6,351 nt of DNA from Gammaproteobacteria bacterium (GCA_007134115.1 SLLK01000347.1:1-6351); one strand, 5' to 3'. Shown: positions 1 through 6,351, counted from the first letter of the stretch. Notes: generated by a model not told the origin, from the letters alone. Numbers and translations are program-made.

Positions 1-326
1 ATCGGGTGGCGGCCAACGGTGATGTGGCCAACAAGATCGGCACTTATGCGCTGGCGGTGGCGGCGCGCTATCACGGGGTGGGGTTCATGGTGGTGGCGCC
101 ATCGTCGACCGTGGATATGCATACGCTGACGGGCGCGGATATTCCCATCGAGGAGCGCGGCGGCGATGAGGTCACCGGGGAGCTGGTGCTGCCGGCCGGT
201 ATCGGGGTGGCCAATCCCGCTTTCGATATCACGCCGGCGTCGCTGGTGGATGTGCTGGTCACCGAGCGCGGGGTCGTGCACGCGCCGGATGCGGCGGCGA
301 TGGTGCGCCTGATGAAGTCGGCCTGA
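1..326 (+). CDS. mtnA: Methylthioribose-1-phosphate isomerase, C-terminal part (5' truncated by window edge)
   Basis: The reading frame is open from the window edge (first full codon at base 3) to a TGA at 324-326, giving 107 residues. It opens with RVAANGDVANKIGTYALAV, the conserved block that follows the GADR motif of MtnA and the related eIF2B-like fold, and continues with APSSTVD, a GADIPIEER segment and NPAFDITP, all typical of the C-terminal half of this family. The enzyme is cytoplasmic and converts 5-methylthioribose-1-phosphate to 5-methylthioribulose-1-phosphate in methionine salvage. From family knowledge, the catalytic Cys and the Asp of GADR lie upstream of the window, so activity cannot be judged here. 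A GTG at base 6 is internal to the conserved block and is not a start. The gene next to gyrA is mtnA in Pseudomonas too, which supports the call. Confidence 0.93.
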   Translation, partial: RVAANGDVANKIGTYALAVAARYHGVGFMVVAPSSTVDMHTLTGADIPIEERGGDEVTGELVLPAGIGVANPAFDITPASLVDVLVTERGVVHAPDAAAMVRLMKSA

Positions 327-333
327 GTCAGGC
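321..333. repeat. 13-bp palindrome across the mtnA stop codon
   Basis: GCCTGA and TCAGGC form perfect 6-bp arms around a single central G at 327. The mtnA stop codon (324-326) lies in the left arm. The arms are too close together for a full RNA hairpin, so any function would be at the DNA level. It may equally be chance. Confidence 0.3.
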
Positions 334-335
334 GT

Positions 336-354
336 GCCCCGGGCGCGCCGGGGC
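336..354 (+). terminator. GC-rich hairpin just downstream of mtnA (possible terminator or RNA-stabilising stem)
   Basis: GCCCCGG at 336-342 and CCGGGGC at 348-354 are exact inverted repeats around a 5-nt loop (GCGCG). Two G-U pairs could extend the stem to 334-356. It starts 9 nt after the mtnA stop. No T tract follows, so it is not a canonical intrinsic terminator. It could protect the mtnA mRNA 3' end or pause transcription before the gyrA promoter. Confidence 0.3.
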
Positions 355-432
355 GTCCGCAGGCCCGCTCCGGAAAGGCTTGTCGGGGATGTGTACGGCT
401 GCCTTTGAGTGCACGGTTTTTGCGGCACTTTA

Positions 433-441
433 TGCTAGAAT
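433..441 (+). promoter_or_regulatory. Predicted sigma-70 extended -10 promoter for gyrA
   Basis: TGC followed by TAGAAT (436-441) matches the extended -10 pattern TGn-TATAAT with one mismatch in the hexamer. The surrounding bases are AT-rich compared with the rest of the gap. At a 17-bp spacing the -35 position (413-418) reads ACGGTT, which is poor. TTGAGT at 405-410 is a better hexamer, but its 25-bp spacing is too long. Extended -10 promoters often tolerate a weak -35. Transcription would start near 448, giving a leader of about 70 nt before gyrA. The position between mtnA and gyrA, with only small gaps downstream, suggests this promoter drives gyrA and probably the genes after it. Confidence 0.55.
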
Positions 442-486
442 GCGCGCTTTGGCCCGACCCGCCCTGATCCCTCGTGGCGCGGTCTT

Positions 487-496
487 TCAGATCTGA
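487..496. repeat. 10-bp perfect palindrome in the gyrA leader
   Basis: TCAGATCTGA is a perfect palindrome 23 bp upstream of the gyrA ATG. It is flanked by GGT (481-483) and ACC (498-500), which extend the dyad imperfectly. It lies downstream of the predicted gyrA transcription start, where an operator or a structured leader could act. No known regulator is recognised from the sequence. Confidence 0.3.
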
Positions 497-500
497 TACC

Positions 501-510
501 AAGGCAGGTG
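501..510 (+). promoter_or_regulatory. gyrA ribosome binding site, deciding between two in-frame starts
   Basis: The stretch AAGGCAGGTG offers Shine-Dalgarno-like AGGTG at 506-510, 9 nt before the ATG at 520. An in-frame GTG at 508 would add four residues (M-R-H-S), but the only purine-rich stretch before it, AAGG at 501-504, is just 3 nt away, which is too close. The ATG at 520 also places the protein in exact register with E. coli GyrA (Ser83, Asp87, Tyr122), so ATG 520 is preferred. Confidence 0.6.
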
Positions 511-519
511 CGCCACTCC

Positions 520-3117
520 ATGGCTGAGTTCGCCAAAGAAGTCCTCAACGTTAATCTCGAAGACGAGATGCGCCAGTCCTACCTTGATTACGCCATGAGC
601 GTGATCGTGGGACGTGCGCTGCCGGATGTGCGCGATGGCCTCAAGCCGGTGCACCGGCGCGTGCTCTACGCCATGAGCGTGCTGGGCAACGACTGGAACA
701 AGCCGTACAAGAAGTCCGCGCGTGTGGTCGGGGATGTGATCGGTAAGTACCACCCGCACGGCGACTCGGCGGTGTACGACACCATCGTGCGCATGGCGCA
801 GCCGTTTTCAATGCGTTACGTGCTGGTGGACGGGCAGGGCAACTTTGGTTCGGTGGACGGCGATTCGCCCGCCGCCATGCGTTACACCGAAGTACGCATG
901 GCGAAGATTGCCCATGAGTTGCTGGCCGATCTGGACAAGGAAACCGTCGATTTCATCGCCAACTATGATGAAACCGAATCGGAGCCGGCGGTCTTTCCGG
1001 CGCGCTTTCCCAACCTGCTGATTAATGGTTCTTCGGGGATTGCGGTGGGCATGGCCACCAATATCCCGCCGCACAACCTGGTCGAGATTGTGCGCGCCTG
1101 CGAGGCGCTGATTGACGACCCCGAGCTCGACGTCGAGGCACTGATGGAATTCGTGCCGGGCCCCGATTTCCCTACCGCCGGCATTATTAATGGTGTGCGT
1201 GGTATCCGCGAGGCCTATCGTACGGGCCGTGGCCGCGTGCATGTGCGCGCCCGCGTCGCCATTGAGACGGACGAGAATCGTGGCGGGCGGCAGTCCATTG
1301 TGGTCTCGGAGTTGCCTTATCAGGTCAACAAGGCGCGGCTGCTGGAAAAGATTGCCGAGCTGGTCAAGGACAAGAAGATCGACGGTATCACCGAGCTGCG
1401 TGATGAGTCCGACAAGGACGGCATGCGCATGGTCATCGAGCTGCGCCGCGGCGAAGTGGCCGAGGTGGTGCTGAATAACCTCTACCAGCAGACCCAGATG
1501 CAGACGGTGTTCGGCATCAACATGGTGGCGCTGGAAGATGGCCAGCCGCGGGTACTTAACCTCAAGCAGATGCTCGCGGCGTTCATTCGCCATCGCCGCG
1601 AGGTGGTTACGCGGCGCACCCTGTACGAGCTGCGCAAGGCGCGCGACCGGGCGCATGTGCTGGAAGGCCTGGCTGTGGCGCTGGGCAATATTGACGAGAT
1701 GATCGCCCTGATCAAGGCCTCGCCGGGGCCGGCCGAGGCGCGCAGCGGCTTGCTGGCCCAGACCTGGAACCCCGATGTGGTCAAGCCCATGCTGGAGCGG
1801 GCGGGCGCCGATATATCGCGCCCCGAAGGGCTGAGCGAGGAATATGGCCTGGTCAAGAGCGGTTACCGGCTGTCGGAAGTGCAGGCGCAGGCCATTCTCG
1901 ATCTGCGGTTGCATCGTCTGACCGGGCTCGAACAGGACAAGATTCGTGGTGAGTACGATGAACTGCTGGGCCGGGTGCAGGAGCTGAGCGAGATTCTGGC
2001 CAACCCCGATCGCCTGATGCAGGTGATTCGTGACGAGCTGGTGGCGGTGCGTGAACAGTACGGTGACGAGCGTCGCACCGAGATCATGGAAACCCATCTT
2101 GATCTGACGCTGGAAGATCTGATCACCGAGGAAGATGTGGTGGTCACACTCAGCCATTACGGCTACGTCAAGGCGCAGCCGCTGGACGAGTACCGTGCCC
2201 AGCGCCGCGGCGGCCGCGGCAAGTCGGCGACGGCCCATCGCGACGAGGATTTTGTCGACAAGCTGTTCGTCGCCAATACGCACGACACGCTGCTGTGTTT
2301 TTCCAGTCGCGGCAAGATGTACTGGATCAAGGTATACGAGCTGCCGCAGGGGTCTCGTAACTCGCGTGGCAAGCCTATCGTCAACCTGCTGCCGCTGGAA
2401 GCCGATGAGCGCATCAACGCCGTGCAGCCGGTGCGCGAATATCCCGAAGATACTTATGTGTTCATGGTGACCCGTCAGGGCACGGTGAAAAAGACGCCGC
2501 TGGCCGACTTCTCACGGCCGCGCAGCAACGGTATCATCGCGCTCGCCCTGCGTGACGACGATTATCTGGTGGATGTGGCCATTACTGACGGCAGCACCGC
2601 CATCATGCTGTTCTCCAACGCCGGCAAGGCGATCCGTTTCAATGAATCGGAAGTGCGCGCCATGGGCCGTACCGCCGGCGGCGTGCGCGGTATCCGTCTG
2701 GGCCCCGACCAGCATGTGATTGGCCTGGTCAGTGGCGACGAGGGCGATGTGCTGTGCGTGACCGAGCACGGCTACGGCAAGCGCACCGCCGTATCGGAAT
2801 ATCCGCTGTACGGGCGCGGTGGTCAGGGGGTGATCACCATGCGCACCTCGGATCGCAACGGCGACGTGGTGGGGGCCATTCAGGTCGTCGATGAGGACGA
2901 GATCATGCTGGTCAGTAACGGCGGTACGTTGATCCGCACCAGCGTGGATCAGGTGCCGGTGCTGGGGCGCGCCACGCAGGGCGTGCGCATGATCCGTCTT
3001 GACGAGAACGAGAGTCTGGTGGCGGTCGAGCGCATACCGTTCCTGGATAATGGCGACGAAGATGATGAAGACGGCGGTGAAGCGCCCGCCGGCGATGATG
3101 ACAGCGACGCCGAGTGA
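520..3117 (+). CDS. gyrA: DNA gyrase subunit A
   Basis: Complete 865-residue GyrA, the breakage-reunion subunit of the A2B2 topoisomerase that introduces negative supercoils. Numbering matches E. coli in the N-terminal part. The winged-helix region carries KPVHRRVLYAM, and the quinolone-resistance-determining region contains HPHGDSAVYDTIV with Ser83 (codon 766-768) and Asp87 (778-780), both wild type. The active-site pair is Arg121-Tyr122 (Tyr codon 883-885), and Tyr122 forms the covalent DNA link. A tower and coiled-coil region with ESDKDGMR and QAQAILDLRL follows to about residue 520. The C-terminal beta-pinwheel holds the GyrA box QRRGGRG at 561-567 (E. coli QRRGGKG), needed for DNA wrapping and hence supercoiling. 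The last 23 residues are very acidic (13 Asp/Glu). Length is close to E. coli (875). It is preceded by its own predicted promoter and followed by serC after 43 nt without a visible terminator. Confidence 0.99.
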   Translation: MAEFAKEVLNVNLEDEMRQSYLDYAMSVIVGRALPDVRDGLKPVHRRVLYAMSVLGNDWNKPYKKSARVVGDVIGKYHPHGDSAVYDTIVRMAQPFSMRYVLVDGQGNFGSVDGDSPAAMRYTEVRMAKIAHELLADLDKETVDFIANYDETESEPAVFPARFPNLLINGSSGIAVGMATNIPPHNLVEIVRACEALIDDPELDVEALMEFVPGPDFPTAGIINGVRGIREAYRTGRGRVHVRARVAIETDENRGGRQSIVVSELPYQVNKARLLEKIAELVKDKKIDGITELRDESDKDGMRMVIELRRGEVAEVVLNNLYQQTQMQTVFGINMVALEDGQPRVLNLKQMLAAFIRHRREVVTRRTLYELRKARDRAHVLEGLAVALGNIDEMIALIKASPGPAEARSGLLAQTWNPDVVKPMLERAGADISRPEGLSEEYGLVKSGYRLSEVQAQAILDLRLHRLTGLEQDKIRGEYDELLGRVQELSEILANPDRLMQVIRDELVAVREQYGDERRTEIMETHLDLTLEDLITEEDVVVTLSHYGYVKAQPLDEYRAQRRGGRGKSATAHRDEDFVDKLFVANTHDTLLCFSSRGKMYWIKVYELPQGSRNSRGKPIVNLLPLEADERINAVQPVREYPEDTYVFMVTRQGTVKKTPLADFSRPRSNGIIALALRDDDYLVDVAITDGSTAIMLFSNAGKAIRFNESEVRAMGRTAGGVRGIRLGPDQHVIGLVSGDEGDVLCVTEHGYGKRTAVSEYPLYGRGGQGVITMRTSDRNGDVVGAIQVVDEDEIMLVSNGGTLIRTSVDQVPVLGRATQGVRMIRLDENESLVAVERIPFLDNGDEDDEDGGEAPAGDDDSDAE

Positions 3118-3160
3118 GGCGTTCATCCATTCACACCTGGCATAAGGTTCATTAACAGAC

Positions 3161-4243
3161 ATGGGACGTGTATTGAATTTCAGCGCCGGCCCCGGCGCTC
3201 TCCCGCAGGAAGTTCTGGAACAGGTCCGTGACGAGATGCTCGACTGGCAGGGCGCCGGTATGTCGGTGATGGAGATGAGTCACCGCGGCAAGGCGTTTGT
3301 GGGCATTGCCGCGCGCGCCGAGGAGGATCTGCGCAAGCTCATGCAGATCCCCGACAATTACCGTGTGCTGTTCCTGCAGGGTGGCGCGACCGGCCAGTTT
3401 GCGGCCATCCCGCAGAATCTGCTCGGCGACAAGGGCAAGGCCGACTACGTGAACACCGGTTCCTGGTCGGCCAAGGCCATTGCCGAGGCGCGCAATTACT
3501 GCGAGGTCAATGTGGTCGCGGAGGGGGGCAAAAATGCGCCGCTGGGTATCCCGTTGCAGTCCGAGTGGCGCACTGACCCGGAGGCGGCCTACCTCCACTA
3601 CACCCCCAACGAGACCATTTCCGGGGTGGAATTTCACTGGGTGCCCGAGACCGGTGAGGTGCCGCTGGTGGCGGACATGTCCTCAACCATTCTGTCACGT
3701 CCTGTGGATGTATCGAAGTACGGGCTGATCTACGCCGGTGCGCAGAAAAACATCGGCCCCGCCGGCCTGGTGATCGTGATTGTGCGCGATGACCTGCTGG
3801 GCAAGGCGGCGGCGACGACGCCCTCCATACTCAATTATCAGAAACAGGCCGAAGCGGATTCCATGTCCAATACACCGCCTACCTTTGCATGGTATGTGGC
3901 TGGACTGGTGTTCCAGTGGGTGCTCAGGAATGGCGGCCTTGAGGGCATGGCCGAGCGTAATCGGCGCAAGGCGGAAAAGCTCTACGCCTTCATTGACCAG
4001 TCAGGCCTCTACCGTAACCCGGTGGAGGAAGCCTCGCGGTCGTGGATGAACGTGCCGTTTGTGCTGGCCGACGACGGTCTGGACAAGGGTTTTCTGGCGG
4101 GGGCTGAGGAAGCCGGCCTGGCGACGCTCAAGGGGCATCGTTCAGTCGGCGGCATGCGCGCCAGCATTTACAACGCGCTGGACGAAGACGCAGTGGACGC
4201 GCTGATTGAATATATGCAGGAATTCGAGCGCCGTCACGGTTAA
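3161..4243 (+). CDS. serC: Phosphoserine aminotransferase
   Basis: Complete 360-residue class V (alpha-family) PLP aminotransferase; E. coli SerC has 362. It interconverts 3-phosphohydroxypyruvate plus glutamate with O-phosphoserine plus 2-oxoglutarate; in many Gammaproteobacteria it also serves PLP synthesis (4-phosphohydroxythreonine step). Visible landmarks are the N-terminal NFSAGPGALP, SVMEMSHR with His41-Arg42 (substrate phosphate/carboxylate side), Trp102 in the GSW segment that stacks on PLP, HYTPNETISG, SSTILSRP, the Schiff-base lysine Lys196 in YAGAQKNIGPAG, and the C-terminal GHRSVGGMRASIYNA with His326, Arg327 and Arg333, matching E. coli His328/Arg329/Arg335. The ATG at 3161 has AAGG at 3144-3147, a rather long 13-nt spacing. 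It follows gyrA by 43 nt and precedes the dehydrogenase that makes its substrate by 47 nt. Confidence 0.98.
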   Translation: MGRVLNFSAGPGALPQEVLEQVRDEMLDWQGAGMSVMEMSHRGKAFVGIAARAEEDLRKLMQIPDNYRVLFLQGGATGQFAAIPQNLLGDKGKADYVNTGSWSAKAIAEARNYCEVNVVAEGGKNAPLGIPLQSEWRTDPEAAYLHYTPNETISGVEFHWVPETGEVPLVADMSSTILSRPVDVSKYGLIYAGAQKNIGPAGLVIVIVRDDLLGKAAATTPSILNYQKQAEADSMSNTPPTFAWYVAGLVFQWVLRNGGLEGMAERNRRKAEKLYAFIDQSGLYRNPVEEASRSWMNVPFVLADDGLDKGFLAGAEEAGLATLKGHRSVGGMRASIYNALDEDAVDALIEYMQEFERRHG

Positions 4244-4290
4244 GGGTTGAAATCTGCCGGACGGAAGTTTGCTACAACAACGGAAGCACG

Positions 4291-5454
4291 ATGTACACGA
4301 TTCTCACGCTCAACAATATTTCACCGCGCGGCATCGAATTGCTGCCTTCGCACCGTTACCAGATTGTCGATGACAGCAAGGATCCGGATGCTGTTCTGGT
4401 GCGTTCGCACAAGATGCACGGCACGGCGATCGGTGACAACCTCAAGGCTGTGGCGCGTGCCGGCGCCGGGGTGAACAATATCCCGGTGGAGGAAATGAGC
4501 AAGCGCGGTATCCCGGTATTCAATGCGCCGGGGGCCAATGCCAATGCAGTCAAGGAACTGGTGATCGCAGGCATGTTGCTGGCTATCCGCAATATTCCCG
4601 AGGCGTTGCGGTTTGTGCAGGAACTGGAAGGCGACGACGAGAGTTTCCACAAGGCCGTGGAAGGCGGCAAGAAGAAATTTGCCGGCGGCGAACTGCCGGG
4701 CCGCACCCTGGGGGTGATCGGGCTGGGCGCGATTGGCGTGAAGGTGTCCAATGCCGCGCTGGCCCTGGGTATGAAAGTGGTCGGTTATGATCCCAAGATC
4801 ACGGTGGCCAGTGCCTGGGAGTTGTCCTCTGGCGTGCGCAAGGCGCAGAGCATGGAAGAAGTGCTGGCCGCAGCCGATTTTGTTTCCTTTCATGTGCCAC
4901 TGAACGAGCACACCCGGGGCATGATCAATGCTGATCGCCTGAAGGCAGCCAAGGACGGCATCACGCTGCTGAACTTTTCGCGCGACGGCATCATTGATAT
5001 GGATGCGCTGCCGTCTTTCCTGGATTCAGGCCATGTGCGCAAGTATGTTTGTGATTTCCCCAGCCGCGCGCTGCGCGACAATCCGGCGGTCATTGGGCTG
5101 CCGCATCTGGGTGCTTCCACTCACGAAGCGGAAGAGAACTGCGCGGTGATGGTGGTCAATCAGCTGCGCGATTATCTGGAAGAGGGCAATATCACGAATT
5201 CGGTCAACTTTCCCGAAACCTGGATGCCGCGTGGCGACGGTCACCGCCTGTGTATCGCCAACGCCAATGTGCCCAACATGCTGGGGCAGATCTCCACCGT
5301 GGTGGCCGAGCACGGGTTGAATATCATCGACATGCTCAACAAATCACGCGGTGAACTGGCCTATACGGTGGTCGATGTGGACAACCCGGTGCCCGCGGAA
5401 GTGGAAAGCAAGCTGCGCGGGATTGAAGGGGTATTGTCCCTGCGCTCACTCTGA
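4291..5454 (+). CDS. serA: D-3-phosphoglycerate dehydrogenase, short ACT-containing type
   Basis: A 387-residue D-2-hydroxyacid dehydrogenase, expected to oxidise 3-phosphoglycerate to 3-phosphohydroxypyruvate with NAD+, the first step of serine synthesis. The N-terminal substrate domain has VARAGAGVNNIPVEE and NAPGANANAVKELV. The Rossmann domain has GLGAIG at 144-149 and Asp167 at the end of the second strand (NAD preference). Arg231 in NFSRDG and His272 in PHLGAST match the classical catalytic Arg and His. The classical Glu of DVFxxEP is not visible: this region reads DFPSRAL (255-261). An ACT domain occupies about 318-387 (NVPNMLGQ, then NIIDMLNKSRGELAYT), probably a serine sensor. The protein is shorter than SerA enzymes with both ASB and ACT domains. 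GGAAG at 4282-4286 precedes the ATG. Sitting directly after serC supports the phosphoglycerate substrate; another 2-hydroxyacid is possible but less likely. Confidence 0.88.
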   Translation: MYTILTLNNISPRGIELLPSHRYQIVDDSKDPDAVLVRSHKMHGTAIGDNLKAVARAGAGVNNIPVEEMSKRGIPVFNAPGANANAVKELVIAGMLLAIRNIPEALRFVQELEGDDESFHKAVEGGKKKFAGGELPGRTLGVIGLGAIGVKVSNAALALGMKVVGYDPKITVASAWELSSGVRKAQSMEEVLAAADFVSFHVPLNEHTRGMINADRLKAAKDGITLLNFSRDGIIDMDALPSFLDSGHVRKYVCDFPSRALRDNPAVIGLPHLGASTHEAEENCAVMVVNQLRDYLEEGNITNSVNFPETWMPRGDGHRLCIANANVPNMLGQISTVVAEHGLNIIDMLNKSRGELAYTVVDVDNPVPAEVESKLRGIEGVLSLRSL

Positions 5455-5481
5455 TCGGCAGTTGCCGGAAGCAGGCGCCTT

Positions 5482-6351
5482 ATGAGCGAGCAATCACTGG
5501 CGGCGATCCGCCAGCGCATCGATGAGCTGGACCAGCGACTGCAGACGCTGATTAGCGAGCGTGCGCAGCTCGCCCGCGATGTAGCGCTGGTCAAGCAGCG
5601 TGAAGGCACCGAGGGCGATTACTACAGGCCGGCGCGTGAGGCGGAAGTATTGCGCGCGGTCATCCAGCGCAATCAGGGCCCGCTGGATGACGCCACCATC
5701 GCCCACCTGTTTCGTGAAATCATGTCGGCCTGCCTGGCTCTGGAGATGCCGCTGCGGGTCGCTTTTCTGGGCCCCGCGGGCACGTTCACCCAGGCGGCAG
5801 TGCACAAGCATTTCGGTCATGGTGTGCACAACGTGCCGCTGGGCGCCATTGATGAAGTCTTCCGCGAGGTAGAGTCCGGTAACGCCGACTACGGGGTGGT
5901 CCCGGTGGAGAATTCCACCGAGGGCATGGTCACCCATACTCTGGACATGTTCTCCCGCTCACAGCTGGGCATCTGCGGCGAAGTGATGCTGCCGGTGCAT
6001 CACTGCCTGCTGTCCAGCGGCACGCCGATGCAGGACATCAAGCGGGTGTGTGCGCACACCCAGTCACTGGCGCAGTGTCGCGAATGGCTGGATGCCAATC
6101 TGCCCGGGCTGGAACGCGTCGCTGTGAGCAGTAACGGCGAGGCCGCCCGGCTGGCGCAGGAGGATCCCGCAGTGGCGGCGATCGCCTCGGCGGCCGCCGC
6201 CGAGCTGTATGAACTGGAAGTGCTGGCGGCGAATATCGAGGATGAGCCTGACAATACCACCCGTTTCCTGGTGGTGGGGAAGACACAGGTGCCGCCCACC
6301 GGCCGCGACAAGACCTCGCTGCTGGTATCCGCGCGTAATCGGCCGGGTGCG
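5482..6351 (+). CDS. pheA: Bifunctional chorismate mutase/prephenate dehydratase (P-protein), 3' truncated by window edge
   Basis: The frame is open from the ATG at 5482 to the window end: 290 codons of an expected 360 or so. It converts chorismate to prephenate and then to phenylpyruvate for phenylalanine synthesis. Residues 1-90 form an AroQ-type chorismate mutase: Arg10, Arg27, Lys38 and Arg52-Glu53 match E. coli Arg11, Arg28, Lys39 and Arg51-Glu52, and Glu88 takes the place of Gln88. Prephenate dehydratase follows from about 92: GPAGTFTQ at 97-104, PVENSTEG, and the catalytic TRF motif with Thr260-Arg261-Phe262. The regulatory ACT domain begins near Thr278 (KTSLLVSARNRPGA) and is cut off, so the ESRP-type phenylalanine-binding motif is outside the window. 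AGG at 5473-5475 and GGAAG at 5467-5471 are possible ribosome binding sites. The gap of 27 nt after serA implies co-transcription. Confidence 0.97.
   Translation, partial: MSEQSLAAIRQRIDELDQRLQTLISERAQLARDVALVKQREGTEGDYYRPAREAEVLRAVIQRNQGPLDDATIAHLFREIMSACLALEMPLRVAFLGPAGTFTQAAVHKHFGHGVHNVPLGAIDEVFREVESGNADYGVVPVENSTEGMVTHTLDMFSRSQLGICGEVMLPVHHCLLSSGTPMQDIKRVCAHTQSLAQCREWLDANLPGLERVAVSSNGEAARLAQEDPAVAAIASAAAAELYELEVLAANIEDEPDNTTRFLVVGKTQVPPTGRDKTSLLVSARNRPGA

Noticed and set aside
508..510. GTG as alternative gyrA start
   Set aside because: The nearest Shine-Dalgarno-like bases are only 3 nt away, and the ATG at 520 gives exact register with E. coli GyrA.
808..2283. 491-codon open frame on the - strand inside gyrA
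   Set aside because: It lies wholly within an unmistakable gyrA on the opposite strand. Its product is rich in His, Gln and Leu with no recognisable domain, as expected when a GC-biased gene is read antisense.
3122..3148. Possible promoter between gyrA and serC (TTCATC ... TAAGGT)
   Set aside because: Both hexamers are poor and the spacer is only 15 bp; TAAGGT more likely reflects the serC ribosome binding site.
2512..3162. 216-codon open frame on the - strand over the 3' end of gyrA
   Set aside because: Antisense shadow of gyrA with no recognisable motif and no supporting promoter or ribosome binding site. The same applies to other antisense frames within serC, serA and pheA.
4247..4278. 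Possible internal promoter for serA: TTGAAA (4247-4252) and TGCTACAAC (4270-4278)
   Set aside because: The -35 is good, but the spacer is 20 bp and the -10 hexamer matches only 4 of 6. The start site would fall only about 6 nt before the serA ATG and would leave out its ribosome binding site.
5473..5480. AGGCGCCT palindrome over the pheA ribosome binding site
   Set aside because: The arms meet without a loop, so it cannot fold locally in RNA, and an 8-bp GC palindrome is expected by chance in DNA of this composition.

Overview
The window is chromosomal DNA of a gammaproteobacterium with moderately high GC. All genes lie on the + strand in the order mtnA (3' end) - gyrA - serC - serA-type dehydrogenase - pheA (5' part). 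The mtnA/gyrA/serC/pheA order is the one I know from Pseudomonas and related Gammaproteobacteria, and the GyrA and SerC proteins can be followed almost residue by residue against the E. coli proteins as I remember them. The exact order or family of the organism cannot be fixed from this window; the extra serA points away from Pseudomonas itself, and a Chromatiales-like or similar lineage is only a guess.

Layout. Bases 1-326 are the last 107 codons of methylthioribose-1-phosphate isomerase (methionine salvage). Bases 327-519 are the only sizeable gap (193 nt). It holds a GC-rich hairpin just after mtnA, a good extended -10 promoter for gyrA near 433-441, a 10-bp perfect palindrome (487-496) in the predicted gyrA leader, and the gyrA ribosome binding site. 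Bases 520-3117 encode the complete DNA gyrase A subunit. After 43 nt comes serC (3161-4243), after 47 nt a 387-residue D-3-phosphoglycerate dehydrogenase of the short, ACT-containing type (4291-5454), and after 27 nt pheA, the fused chorismate mutase/prephenate dehydratase, which runs off the window at 6351 as its ACT domain begins.

How the genes work together. SerA and SerC catalyse the first two steps of phosphorylated serine synthesis (3-phosphoglycerate to 3-phosphohydroxypyruvate to phosphoserine). PheA turns chorismate into phenylpyruvate. Short gaps and no visible terminator from gyrA to pheA suggest one readthrough unit, probably continuing into further aromatic amino acid genes beyond the window.

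I found no mobile element, CRISPR array, RNA gene or exotic system. This is a mostly ordinary housekeeping region. The points most worth a second look are the serA gene sitting between serC and pheA, and that enzyme's apparent lack of the glutamate of the classical Arg-Glu-His catalytic triad.
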